Below the pieces are notes generated by a model that saw only the letters and a list, made by a program, of their open reading frames with translations, had not been told where the DNA came from and did no database searches. A program made the position numbers and the translations under genes. Source: Clostridium_AQ sp900552125 (GTDB taxonomy: Bacteria; Bacillota_I; Bacilli_A; Erysipelotrichales; Erysipelotrichaceae). From it: a stretch of 60,867 nt of DNA. Below are positions 42,774 through 52,044 of the stretch, piece by piece. How positions within the stretch are numbered: position 1 is the first letter of the stretch; every line of letters begins with the position of its first letter. The stretch lies in assembly GCA_037892765.1 (NCBI GenBank), contig JBBKBW010000014.1; one strand, 5' to 3'.

Positions 42774-43489
42774 TTCTCTTCTCCTTTTTTTAAACGGACC
42801 ATGCGATATCCGATGCCGATGTGGGTTTGTATATACGGTTGTTTATCATATTTCTCAATCTTCTTTCGCAAAGATGTCATGTATACACGTAGGGAAGATA
42901 AATCGCTTTCTAATGCATTTGTCCATACTTTATTTAAAATGTAAGTATGCGTTAAAATTTTTCCGACATTTTTTGAAAAAAGGCATAATAAATGATATTC
43001 AATCGGCATCAGATGGATTTCCTGCCCATTGACATATACCGCAGCACTGGTGTAATCAATTTTGAGATTTCCGTTTTCAAATACTGGAGATTCTTCTTCA
43101 TGATGTGCTTCCGCATATTCTAAACGACGTATGGTAGAGCGTACTCTTGCGAGAAGTTCTTCTACTGAGAATGGCTTTGTAAGATAATCATCAGCACCGG
43201 CATCTAATGCTTTGATTTTGTCTTCATCATCGCTTCTGGCAGAGATGATAATGATTGGCATCATGGAGAAGGTACGAATCTGTTTAATCACTTCCACTCC
43301 ATCAATGTCCGGTAAACCAAGATCCAGCAGCATCATTTTTATTTTGCCTGATGTTGCACACTTTAATGCCCCGTTTCCGTCAACTGCAGTTTCACAATAG
43401 TATCCATTGGTATGCAAAGTTGTGGAAATCAGATTGCGGATTGGTGCATCATCTTCGACAACTGCAATTCCTATCTGTTCATTTTTCAT
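42770..43489 (-). CDS. KdpE-like response regulator (copy 2)
   Basis: 239 residues. Receiver with VVEDDAPIRN, MLLDLGLPDIDG (Asp near 54), ISARSDDED, DDYLTKPFS; winged-helix domain with HLMPIEYHLLCLFSKN and DLSSLRVYMTSLRKKIE, the region that differs most from copy 1 (DTQALRALMAALRRKIE). Such changes near the recognition region may give different operator preference. Starts within the upstream kinase gene (ATGA overlap) with AAGGAG 11 bases before the ATG. No metal or other ligand domain is present. Confidence 0.88.
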   Translation of the reverse strand: MKNEQIGIAVVEDDAPIRNLISTTLHTNGYYCETAVDGNGALKCATSGKIKMMLLDLGLPDIDGVEVIKQIRTFSMMPIIIISARSDDEDKIKALDAGADDYLTKPFSVEELLARVRSTIRRLEYAEAHHEEESPVFENGNLKIDYTSAAVYVNGQEIHLMPIEYHLLCLFSKNVGKILTHTYILNKVWTNALESDLSSLRVYMTSLRKKIEKYDKQPYIQTHIGIGYRMVRLKKGEEK

Positions 43490-45450
43490 AATTCAACTTT
43501 CTCCTTTTTTAAATATATTTTAAATGTCGCACCATTTGGCAGATGATCTAAAACTTCAATTTTAGCTCCATGTGCCTGTACGATCGATTGACATAGGGAT
43601 AATCCAAGTCCCATACCGCGCCTTCCATCTGCAATCTTTCTTTTTGCGGAATAGAATGTTTCAAAAATATGGGCCTTTTCTTCATCTTTGATTCCAGGAC
43701 CATTATCACTGATTTCAATGATGCAATTTTCTTGTTCAGAATAAAGATAAACATCAATTGTAGAATCTTCATAAGAATATTTAATTGCGTTTGTCAGAAT
43801 ATTCATTAACACTTGAATCATCAATCTCGCATCAATCTTACTCATTAAAATCTCATCAGTATCATGGAAATGAATATGCTGTTTTGGCCTTGGACGGACA
43901 TGGGAAATTGCTTCTTCTGCTACATCGGATATGATTTCATACTGTATGTTCAGCTGCATACTTCCATTTTCAATTCGTGTAACAGATAATAGATTTTCTA
44001 CTAAGTTGATCAACCATAAACTGTCTTCCTGAATATCGCTGTACATCTGTTTTTTCTGATCTTCACTCATCTTTGATGATTCCGTTAATAAAGCAGAAGC
44101 ATTTCCGGAAATACTTGTTAGAGGAGTACGGAGATCGTGTGAGATGGAACGTAAAAGGTTGGCGCGAAGCTGTTCTTGTTTTAGTTTCGTAAAAGCATCG
44201 TTTTGTTTGACGACAAATTCTTCTTTCTCCATCGCAAGAGCACATTCTGAAAGAATGGCAATAACAATCCCTTCCTCAAAATAAGAAATCGGTGTATCTT
44301 CCAAATCGATTCCGATGATAGAATATACTTTATTTCCATTTTGCACAGGGAGAAATAAATATTTAGAATCTGAATATAAGTTAGTAGAGTAACCTGTACG
44401 GCAATGCTGTTCATAAGCATAAACGGCAGCTTCTAAGTCTAATTCGGATAAGCTTCGGAAGGTTTTCTTTTGGTAACAATATTCTTTTTTATTCTGCTTT
44501 TCAGGATTTCCCATAAAATATAAAACGTTCTTTTCCAAAGCATGGGCTATCTGCCAGTTTACCTTCTGCATCACATCATCACTATTAACCGCTTTCTGCA
44601 ATTTCTGACTTGTTTCCAGCAATAATTCCATACGAAGTGCTCTTCTTGAAGAAATACTCGCCATGTTTTTTACTTTATTTGTAATTGATGATATCAGAAA
44701 AGTAGTGATGAACATTACAAAGAATGTACCTACATAACTTTTATCGTAAACTTTTAAAGTCATGGTAGGCTGAATGAAAAAATAGTTAAATGCCATGACG
44801 GTTAGAGTACTGAATATATAGCAGGATAAAGTAAAGTAAGTATAGATGGATACTAACAATACTCCAACAAAATATATCATAATGATATTTATGTCATGAA
44901 ATCCCCATTTTTCAAGAATAAAACCAATGATTGTTAGGATAATTAAATTGACAGACATGAAAAGCAGATCTTTTATAACTTTCCAGATGATTGTTTTTGA
45001 ATTATTTTTTAAATGTATTTCATTTTCATTTACATGCGTACAGCTATAAATACTGATATCCGGAAGACGATTGCTTAATATTTCAGATAAGGAATGCCTG
45101 TTTTTTTTCTGTGAGGTAAGCAGGCTGTCTCCCAACACGATACAGTCTATAGAGTTCTGTTCTGTGAATTTTATAATTTCTGAAGCAATATCTTTCGCAT
45201 GTAGAATTATTACTTCAGCCCCTTCTTTTGCGGCTTGTGAGAGATTCCAGTCAAGCTGCTGCCTTTTCTTTGCGTTTAAACGATCTTTTCGCCGATCTGT
45301 CTGTACGTAAACCGCTATAAGAGATGCCTGGTGTCTTGCGGCGATTCCGGCTGCCATAAAAATTGTTTTCTGGGAAGCAGCAGATGCTGAAATACACAGT
45401 ATTATATGGGATATTTTTTGTTCTTTGTTTTGTTTTTTCACATCTTCCAC
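43486..45450 (-). CDS. KdpD-like sensor kinase with USP domain but without the KdpD sensor domain
   Basis: 654 residues. USP domain (about 13-140), DUF4118 membrane helices (about 160-265, FNYFFIQPTMTLKVYD), GAF-like part (about 285-420), HisKA with RSISHDLRTPLTSI, HATPase with NILTNAIKYS, DNGPGIK and GMGLGLSLCQ. The USP domain has SAS at 21-23, exactly 20 residues, then LIAVY at 44-48, fitting the SxS-X20-FTAxY motif described for c-di-AMP binding by Staphylococcus aureus KdpD. The ATP-binding N-terminal KdpD domain is absent here and present instead on the divergent gene at 45691. GTG start with AGAGGTAG upstream. First gene of the kinase-regulator-kinase-regulator operon. Confidence 0.87.
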   Translation of the reverse strand: MEDVKKQNKEQKISHIILCISASAASQKTIFMAAGIAARHQASLIAVYVQTDRRKDRLNAKKRQQLDWNLSQAAKEGAEVIILHAKDIASEIIKFTEQNSIDCIVLGDSLLTSQKKNRHSLSEILSNRLPDISIYSCTHVNENEIHLKNNSKTIIWKVIKDLLFMSVNLIILTIIGFILEKWGFHDINIIMIYFVGVLLVSIYTYFTLSCYIFSTLTVMAFNYFFIQPTMTLKVYDKSYVGTFFVMFITTFLISSITNKVKNMASISSRRALRMELLLETSQKLQKAVNSDDVMQKVNWQIAHALEKNVLYFMGNPEKQNKKEYCYQKKTFRSLSELDLEAAVYAYEQHCRTGYSTNLYSDSKYLFLPVQNGNKVYSIIGIDLEDTPISYFEEGIVIAILSECALAMEKEEFVVKQNDAFTKLKQEQLRANLLRSISHDLRTPLTSISGNASALLTESSKMSEDQKKQMYSDIQEDSLWLINLVENLLSVTRIENGSMQLNIQYEIISDVAEEAISHVRPRPKQHIHFHDTDEILMSKIDARLMIQVLMNILTNAIKYSYEDSTIDVYLYSEQENCIIEISDNGPGIKDEEKAHIFETFYSAKRKIADGRRGMGLGLSLCQSIVQAHGAKIEVLDHLPNGATFKIYLKKEKVEL

Positions 45451-45482
45451 AACTTCTACCTCTTTCTTAAATCACTGATAGT

Positions 45483-45512
45483 ATTATATACTTGGTAATG
45501 CTTTAATTTCAA
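45483..45512 (-). promoter_or_regulatory. Promoter of the two-component operon
   Basis: On the minus strand TTGAAA (45507-45512), 18 bases, TATAAT (45483-45488). The region 45451-45690 is the divergent regulatory region between this operon and the KdpD-N gene; no phased repeat array like those at kdp or trkA was seen in it. Confidence 0.7.
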
Positions 45513-45690
45513 TAAATAACCTTGAATTCATCAGTATCTTTTGAGATATTTTATATGTGTCTACTATGTAAAAAAGGAAGAGTTATAGAGTATTTTGGAG
45601 TCCAATAAAAGCCATTGACCATGATTGTTTTTCATTGTAAAATTTAATAAAATAAGTGTTATTTATATAGGCAGGAAAGGAATTGGGAGT

Positions 45691-47670
45691 ATGGAAACTA
45701 TGCAGAATAATGGAAAAAAGAAGGGGAAACTTAAAATATTCTTTGGCTATTGTGCTGGGGTAGGAAAAACATACACCATGTTGAATACAGCGCATCAAAA
45801 ATATGTAGAAGGTGTAGATGTAGTAGTGGGGTATATTGAACCTCATGACCGCAAAGAAACGATGGATCTGGTATATGGTCTGGAACAGATTCCAACAAAA
45901 GAAATAGAGTATAAATATCATATATTTCATGAGTTTGATTTAGAGGCAGCATTGAAAAGACATCCTCAGCTTATTTTATTAGATGAATTGGCACATACCA
46001 ATGTTGTCGGTTCCAGACATCAGAAGAGATATAGTGATGTAGAAGAACTTCTGAGAGCCGGAATTGATGTGTATACGACGGTTAATGTACAGCATTTGGA
46101 GAGTCTGCATGATACGGTGGAAAGTATAACTCGTATAAAAGTGAATGAGCGGATACCAGACCATATTTTTGATGATGCAGACGATGTAAAGTTAATAGAT
46201 ATAGAAATTGATGATTTAGTAGAACGTCTACAGGAAGGAAAAATCTATCCTAAAAATCGAGTGAAACAGGCGATGAATAATTTTTTTGTAAGAGACAATC
46301 TGGTTGCACTGCGTTCTATTGCCTTACGCCGATGTGCGGAACGTGTGAATCTTATTGCGACTCCACACACAAGAACATTTACCAAAGATCATATTCTTGT
46401 TTGCTTAGGGACTTCGCCTACTAATGAAAAAGTAATTCGTACCGCTGCAAGAATGGCACAGGCTTTTCATGCGGATTTAACGGCTTTATATGTGGAAACA
46501 GATAATCAAAATAACTTATCAGAAAAAGCATTGCATCAGCTGAATGTGAATTTAAAACTTGCACGTCATTTAGAGGCTGATATTGTTTCAACATTTGGGA
46601 ATGATATCCCCTGTCAGATATCACAGTATGCGAAAACGAGCAGTGTCTCTAAATTAGTATTAGGAAGGTCATATCAAAAATCTTCTTTCTTTAAAAAAAC
46701 AACAATTGTTGATCAGGTAAGTGCATTAAATCCTGATCTGGAAATATACATTATTCCTGATGGACGAGCAGAACATCAGAAAAACAGTTTTATGGATTTG
46801 AAGTCTTATTTAAAGTTTAATAAAAAAGATACACTGATTACACTTGGTATCCTGCTTTTGACAACTATATTAAGTTATGTCTTTTTTACCATTCAGCCAG
46901 TTGCGACAAATGCGATATTATTATTTGTTTTAGCGTCCTGTGTAATTGGAGCTGCTACATGGTATCCTGTTTATAGCGTATTAGCTGCGATTTACAGTGT
47001 ATCTGTGATAGATTTTCTATTTATCGAACCACGTTTTACCTTTGAAATTTCATCTAGTCAGTATATTCTGATTTTACTATGTATGATTGTTGTTTCTCTA
47101 ACTATTTCTTATTTTACAAGAAAGTTGAAACGGGAAAATGTCCTTGCGAGCATTCATGCTCATAGCATGGATATATTGTTGGAAACAAGTCAGAAGCTGC
47201 AGATGTGCAATACGTATGATGATGTAAGAGAAGAAACCTGTTATCAATTGCACCGTATGCTGAAACGTCTGATTATTTTCTATCCGGTAAACAATAAACG
47301 TTTGCTTACTCCTATATTATATAGTGATCAGCATATATCTGATGATGAGCATAAAATTTATACGAGTCAATCCGAAACTGCTGTTGCGAAGTGGGTACTT
47401 GAAAACAATAAAAATGCAGGGGTATCTACGAGCACTCTTCCTCATGCGAAAGGTCTGTATCTTGCGATACGAAAAAAAGATGATATTTTTGCGATTATTG
47501 GAATTGCTATGCAGCCGCATGAAGAACTGCCGCAGTATGAAAAGGGTTTATTAAAGGCAATCTTAAATGAGGTCGCATTAACATGGGATTCTATGAAACA
47601 GCAAAATGACGCAAACGAAAAGATTACGCGTTTTCAGTGGGTGGAATCCATTGGACATGATGATGTATAA
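45691..47670 (+). CDS. KdpD N-terminal sensor protein without histidine kinase domain
   Basis: 659 residues. KdpD domain (about 10-220) with Walker A FGYCAGVGKTY, GYIEPHDRKET, LILLDELAHTN (Walker B) and NVQHLESLHD; USP domain (about 230-350, GTS-X20-LTALY); DUF4118 helices (about 383-480, DFLFIEPRFTFE); GAF-like region to the end. The frame stops at WVESIGHDDV, exactly before where HisKA begins in full KdpD. No kinase domain is seen in any frame downstream; instead a beta-lactamase-like remnant follows on the other strand. It may act as a sensor subunit for the two KdpD-like kinases encoded divergently. ATG at 45691 fits the family start; an in-frame ATG 66 bases upstream has no ribosome binding site. 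Confidence 0.85.
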   Translation: METMQNNGKKKGKLKIFFGYCAGVGKTYTMLNTAHQKYVEGVDVVVGYIEPHDRKETMDLVYGLEQIPTKEIEYKYHIFHEFDLEAALKRHPQLILLDELAHTNVVGSRHQKRYSDVEELLRAGIDVYTTVNVQHLESLHDTVESITRIKVNERIPDHIFDDADDVKLIDIEIDDLVERLQEGKIYPKNRVKQAMNNFFVRDNLVALRSIALRRCAERVNLIATPHTRTFTKDHILVCLGTSPTNEKVIRTAARMAQAFHADLTALYVETDNQNNLSEKALHQLNVNLKLARHLEADIVSTFGNDIPCQISQYAKTSSVSKLVLGRSYQKSSFFKKTTIVDQVSALNPDLEIYIIPDGRAEHQKNSFMDLKSYLKFNKKDTLITLGILLLTTILSYVFFTIQPVATNAILLFVLASCVIGAATWYPVYSVLAAIYSVSVIDFLFIEPRFTFEISSSQYILILLCMIVVSLTISYFTRKLKRENVLASIHAHSMDILLETSQKLQMCNTYDDVREETCYQLHRMLKRLIIFYPVNNKRLLTPILYSDQHISDDEHKIYTSQSETAVAKWVLENNKNAGVSTSTLPHAKGLYLAIRKKDDIFAIIGIAMQPHEELPQYEKGLLKAILNEVALTWDSMKQQNDANEKITRFQWVESIGHDDV

Positions 47671-47677
47671 CGAAGTT

Positions 47678-48060
47678 TATTGATAATAGAAATAATTTGA
47701 AATTTCATAGAAAAAATCAGAGCGATTAGATACATTGTCAGCATATACGACAAGGATATAATCTTTATCAGGACTGTATACAACTCCTTCAGCTATATAA
47801 ATATTATAAGCCTAGCCGAGTTTGTGAGCGAATTGAGCATTTGATGGAAGTCCTCGCCAGAGGGCTGTTGAATCGAAATTTTGTTTTAATAAGGAAAACA
47901 GTTCATTCTTATATAATTTTAAAAAAATTTTCCCAATATCCGATGCGCAGCTGGTGTTCATTGCTCCATCATCAAGGCAACTTATTCCATTGCCTTGACC
48001 AAGTATTTTCAATAATGTATTATAGGATTTTCCGACTGTCAATCTGCTAGTATAATTTAC
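47678..48060 (-). pseudogene. Remnant of a class A beta-lactamase-like serine hydrolase
   Basis: The minus frame reads LTVGKSYNTLLKILGQGNGISCL, SCASDIGKIFLKLYKNELFS, LPSNAQFAHKLG (where active enzymes have the KTG-type HKTG box), then a TAG stop (about 47813), and continues in frame with AEGVVYSPDKDYILVVYADNV and a final TAA at 47678. These are the last conserved blocks of class A beta-lactamase-like hydrolases. The catalytic SxxK part and start are missing. It lies directly behind the truncated-looking KdpD-N gene, which may mark an old rearrangement. Confidence 0.75.
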
Positions 48061-48159
48061 AATGTAGTAAGATTTATGATATAAGAGGAGTTTCGTAGTT
48101 TATCGTTATGTGCATAAATTTTTTTGCCTATATCATACTAAGTATAGCGAGGTGAAAGA

Positions 48160-48501
48160 GTGGATGCACAGGATATATTTAACGAACTAATGGATTATCT
48201 GGATAAAAAAGTGCCTCAGATTATGCAATATGGTCGTTTACATTCAGAAAAATATCGAATCCTAGAAGAAAGACTAATAAAGATGGAAGAAGATGAAGGT
48301 ATTCAATATCTGTTGTATGGAAGAAATGAAATCCATCTGACAAAAGCACAGCATGAATTATTTTTACAATATGTAGAAAGTTATGTGTTAAAACTTTCTA
48401 TGGAGTATGCGTTTTTATATTTGTTTGGCAGATGGGACGAAGATAAATGGAGAAGTTTAAAAGAGGAACTGAGTAAGTTTTTTGATGAAGAAAATACATA
48501 A
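48160..48501 (+). CDS. Small acidic helical protein, unknown function
   Basis: 113 residues, almost entirely helical by pattern, rich in Glu, Asp and Leu; no Cys, no signal peptide. It starts with MDAQDIFNELMDYLDKKVP and contains LTKAQHELFLQYVESYVLKLSMEYAFLYLFGRW (described by its ends), which suggests a helical bundle. GTG is the start with GAGGTGA five bases upstream. It is alone between the beta-lactamase remnant and a long intergenic stretch. I do not recognise a family. Confidence 0.6.
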   Translation: MDAQDIFNELMDYLDKKVPQIMQYGRLHSEKYRILEERLIKMEEDEGIQYLLYGRNEIHLTKAQHELFLQYVESYVLKLSMEYAFLYLFGRWDEDKWRSLKEELSKFFDEENT

Positions 48502-48582
48502 AAACTGCAGAGAAGAATGGTTGAAGTATATCGCTGTTTGAATAACAGGACTTATCATTCTGTAATAATCTGCAGTTTTTAT
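48499..48582 (+). terminator. Long-loop terminator of the small acidic protein gene
   Basis: AAAACTGCAGA pairs perfectly with TCTGCAGTTTT across a 57-base loop that has a small inner CTGTT/AACAG hairpin; T-rich sequence follows. Confidence 0.65.
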
Positions 48583-49061
48583 TTGGATTATATTTAAGAT
48601 TAAATGACGATCAATGTATTCTAAAAAGGATTTTTTGTTTACTTTATCAGAATTCTTTTTATAACATACAAAGACTCTTTCAAGTCTTCGGATAAAGATA
48701 TGTTTTTCTTCATTAATTTATATTTCATATATTATTCTAAAACGAGAAAGAGCTGAAATGAAAGAGAATACTCTATGCTAGTATGATGGAAGATGATATA
48801 TAGAATGAAATCACTGTATAGGAATGAATGCATTATAGAAAGTTGTTTATTAAAATATGATGAAGAATCAGATGGATAGGGTTTTGTTATTGATTAATGA
48901 CTGCCAAGTTAATATGTAATTATATTGGAAACATAGTTTTCTTTAACAAATGGTTACTCACTTTAGAAAAAAAGAGAAATTTTTTATTTTCATACATGAA
49001 AAAAAGGGGTAAAATAGATTTGTGCTTTTTGCACAAAAGAGAGAGTAATTGGAGGTAAGAC
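48583..49061 (+). promoter_or_regulatory. 480-base gene-free stretch and purF-like gene leader
   Basis: No gene or recognised riboswitch is seen between 48583 and 48980. Near its end TTTTCA (48987-48992), 17 bases, TAAAAT (49010-49015) is a plausible promoter. TTTGTGC/GCACAAA (49019-49037) would form a small hairpin at the very 5' end of the message, before TTGGAGGT. No purine-box or purine riboswitch pattern was found. Confidence 0.45.
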
Positions 49062-50480
49062 ATGAGTGGATTTTTTGGAGTAGCTTCAAAAGAGGACTGC
49101 GTCCTTGATGTGTTTTTTGGTGTGGATTATCATTCCCATCTAGGTACAAGACGTGGAGGAATGGCAATTCATGGTAAAAATGGATTTGGTCGAGCAATTC
49201 ATAATATTGAGAATTCCCCATTTCGTACTAAGTTTGAAAAAGATATTGAAGAATTTGAAGGTAATATGGGTATTGGCTGTATATCAGACAATGAAGCACA
49301 GCCTTTGCTGGTGAAATCACATTTAGGATCATTTGCGATTACAACGGTTGGATGTATTAATAATACAGAAGAATTATTAAATATCTGCTTCGATCGTGGT
49401 GTAACTCATTTTTTGGAAATGAGCAGTGGAGATGTCAATCCTACAGAATTGGTGGCATCTTTAATTAATCATAAGGCAACATTATTAGAAGGTCTTCAAT
49501 ATGTACAGAGTGTTGTGAAAGGTAGTATGAGTATTTTATTGATGACTAAGTATGGTATCTATGCCGCAAGAGATCTTGTAGGGCGTACACCTATTGTTAT
49601 CGGTGAAAAAAATACAGGTTATTGCGCAACTTTTGAAAGCAGTGCATTCTTGAATTTAGGATATCACCATTATCGTGATTTAGGTCCTGGTGAAATTGTC
49701 TTTATGACTCCTGAAAGAGTAGAAGTTCTACAAAAACCTAAGGATAAAATGAAGATTTGTTCTTTCTTATGGGTTTATTATGGATATCCAACATCTACTT
49801 ATGAAGGTGTGAATGTAGAATGTATGAGAAATCGCTGTGGTGAGCTGCTTGCGAAACGAGATCATGTAGAAATTGATAGTGTTGCAGGGGTACCGGATTC
49901 TGGTATCGCTCATGCGGTAGGATATTCCAATGTATCCGGTGTTCCGTTTAGTCGTCCTTTTATAAAATATACGCCTACTTGGCCTAGATCTTTTATGCCT
50001 ACAAGCCAGTCTCAGCGTAATATGATTGCGAAGATGAAACTGATTCCTGTGCAGGAATTAATCAAAGATAAGAAATTATTATTAATTGATGATTCTATCG
50101 TGCGAGGTACACAGCTAGGAGAGACAACAGAATTCTTGTATGAAAGCGGGGCAAAAGAAGTACATGTTCGTCCAGCTTGTCCACCTATCGTTTTTGGGTG
50201 TAAATATTTGAATTTCTCAAGATCAAAATCAGAAATGGATTTGATTACTAGACGTGTTATCAAGGATTTAGAAGGAGATAATGTTTCAGATGAAGTGTTA
50301 AAAGAATATGCGGATCCAGATAGTACTCGTTATGCGAATATGTGTGAAGAGATTCGTAAACGTTCTAACTTTACATCCCTTCGTTACCATCGCTTAGATG
50401 ATATGATCGAATCTATTGGATTAGATAAATGTAAATTATGTACTTACTGCTGGGATGGCAGAGAAGACGATGAAGATTAG
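49062..50480 (+). CDS. Amidophosphoribosyltransferase-like protein with Ser at the catalytic Cys position
   Basis: 472 residues. Glutaminase-type N-terminal domain starting MSGFFGVAS and DYHSHLGTRRGGMAIHG; phosphoribosyltransferase domain with PRPP loop LLLIDDSIVRGTQ near residue 342 and SVAGVPDSGIAHAVGYS near 268. PurF enzymes start MCG after which Cys becomes the N-terminal nucleophile; here the residue is Ser. CKLCTYCW at the C-terminus matches Fe-S ligand cysteines of the Bacillus-type enzyme in spirit. Without Cys it may use ammonia, use Ser as an Ntn nucleophile, or have another role. It is not in a purine operon. Single gene with GGAGGTAAG. Confidence 0.8.
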   Translation: MSGFFGVASKEDCVLDVFFGVDYHSHLGTRRGGMAIHGKNGFGRAIHNIENSPFRTKFEKDIEEFEGNMGIGCISDNEAQPLLVKSHLGSFAITTVGCINNTEELLNICFDRGVTHFLEMSSGDVNPTELVASLINHKATLLEGLQYVQSVVKGSMSILLMTKYGIYAARDLVGRTPIVIGEKNTGYCATFESSAFLNLGYHHYRDLGPGEIVFMTPERVEVLQKPKDKMKICSFLWVYYGYPTSTYEGVNVECMRNRCGELLAKRDHVEIDSVAGVPDSGIAHAVGYSNVSGVPFSRPFIKYTPTWPRSFMPTSQSQRNMIAKMKLIPVQELIKDKKLLLIDDSIVRGTQLGETTEFLYESGAKEVHVRPACPPIVFGCKYLNFSRSKSEMDLITRRVIKDLEGDNVSDEVLKEYADPDSTRYANMCEEIRKRSNFTSLRYHRLDDMIESIGLDKCKLCTYCWDGREDDED

Positions 50481-50485
50481 GAGAT

Positions 50486-50509
50486 GAATCGGTTATGCCG
50501 GTTCTTTTC
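50486..50509 (+). terminator. Terminator of the purF-like gene
   Basis: GAATCGG/CCGGTTC stem (one G-U) with TTATG loop and TTTT. Confidence 0.75.
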
Positions 50510-50596
50510 TTTATGGATTTATCTTAAGAGTGTCTTGACGAATTAAGATAGCGTGGTATCATAAATATTATTATTTGAAAGGAAGAGTTAAAGGTT

Positions 50597-51937
50597 ATGG
50601 AGGTAAGTGAATCAAAAAATTTAATGACAGAAGGCACAATATGGAAGAAAATCATATTCTTTGCGTTGCCGTTATTTGTTGGGAATTTATTTCAGCAGCT
50701 GTATAATACTGCCGATTCTTTAATTGTAGGGAACTTTTTAGGAAGTAATGCTTTAGCGGCAGTAAGTTCATCAGGAAACCTGATATTTCTGATGGTTGGT
50801 TTCTTTAATGGGATTGCGATTGGGGCAGGAGTTGTCATTGCACGTTATTTTGGCGCAAGAGATATTGAAAATATGCAAAGAGCGATTCATACAACTGTAG
50901 CATTTGGTTTAGTATCCAGTGTTATCTTAACTGTTGTAGGTGTTGCGCTAGCTCCACAGATTTTAATTTGGATGGATACACCAGCTAATGTATTACCTGA
51001 GTCTGTTACATATTTTCGTATTTATTTTATGGGGTCTTTAGGACTTGTTATGTACAATATATTTGTTGGTATCCTACAGGCGGTAGGAGATAGTAAACAT
51101 CCGCTTTATTATCTGATTGTTTCATCTATTATTAATGTTGTGATGGATTTAGTATTGATTGTCGTATTTGATATGGGAGTAGGTTCAGCAGCCTTTGCAA
51201 CTATTTTATCTCAATTCATCAGTGCAGCCTTATGTATGCGTAAATTGATGAAAACACAGGATAGCTATCGTTTAGTGATAAAAGATATCCGATTCCATAA
51301 AGATATGTTAATAAAAATCATACGATATGGTTTGCCAAGCGGTCTTCAGAATTCAATTATTGCGATTGCGAATGTTGTAGTTCAATCAAATATTAATGCA
51401 TTTGGAGAAATGGCAATGGCAGGCTGTGGAGCTTATTCAAAGATTGAAGGATTCGCATTTTTACCAATTACCAGCTTTACAATGGCGCTTACGACATTTG
51501 TTGGACAAAACCTTGGAGCGAAAGACTTTGAACGTACCAAAAAAGGCGCTAAGTTTGGAATGCTGTGTTCTATGACACTCGCAGAAGTTATAGGCATCCT
51601 TATGTTTATTGCGGCACCTATATTGATTGCCGCATTCAATAATCAGCCAGAAGTAGTACAGTTTGGAACCAATCGAGCTAGAACATCTGCGTTATTCTTC
51701 TTTCTATTAGCCTATTCACATTGTATATCCGCAATCTTAAGAGGTGCAGGTAAGTCATTAGTACCAATGATCGTTATGCTAGTATTCTGGTGTGTAGTGC
51801 GTGTTAGCTTCTTAACGATTATGTCCTGGTTTATTAATGATATCGCAATTGTTTATTGGGTGTATCCACTAACGTGGTCATTAAGCTCTATTACATTCTT
51901 GATTTATTATAAGAAAGCTGATTGGATGAAAGCTTAA
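50597..51937 (+). CDS. MATE family efflux transporter
   Basis: 446 residues and about twelve hydrophobic segments in two similar halves. LPLFVGNLFQQLYNTADSLIVG (in part) near residue 24 and LGSNALAAVSSSGNLIF near 53 are MATE landmarks; second half begins near GLPSGLQNSIIAIANVV. Exports drugs, dyes or metabolites with Na+ or H+. Substrate unknown. The single gene carries GAAAGGAAGAG upstream; an ABC- or regulator gene is not adjacent. Confidence 0.9.
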   Translation: MEVSESKNLMTEGTIWKKIIFFALPLFVGNLFQQLYNTADSLIVGNFLGSNALAAVSSSGNLIFLMVGFFNGIAIGAGVVIARYFGARDIENMQRAIHTTVAFGLVSSVILTVVGVALAPQILIWMDTPANVLPESVTYFRIYFMGSLGLVMYNIFVGILQAVGDSKHPLYYLIVSSIINVVMDLVLIVVFDMGVGSAAFATILSQFISAALCMRKLMKTQDSYRLVIKDIRFHKDMLIKIIRYGLPSGLQNSIIAIANVVVQSNINAFGEMAMAGCGAYSKIEGFAFLPITSFTMALTTFVGQNLGAKDFERTKKGAKFGMLCSMTLAEVIGILMFIAAPILIAAFNNQPEVVQFGTNRARTSALFFFLLAYSHCISAILRGAGKSLVPMIVMLVFWCVVRVSFLTIMSWFINDIAIVYWVYPLTWSLSSITFLIYYKKADWMKA

Positions 51938-51942
51938 GATTG

Positions 51943-51970
51943 TGGCTGTCTTTATCGACAGCACTTTTCT
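51943..51970 (+). terminator. Terminator of the MATE gene
   Basis: GCTGTC/GACAGC stem with a TTTATC loop, extended by GTG/CAC with one bulge, followed by TTTT. Confidence 0.7.
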
Positions 51971-52044
51971 TTTAGATGAGAAACTTTTATAATATATGAG
52001 ATAATAAATAAACATAATAGTCTTTTATGTAAGGATGTGAAGAT

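Noticed and set aside
48583..49018. Purine riboswitch or PurR box upstream of the purF-like gene
   Set aside because: I found neither the conserved purine aptamer core nor paired PurR boxes in the leader.
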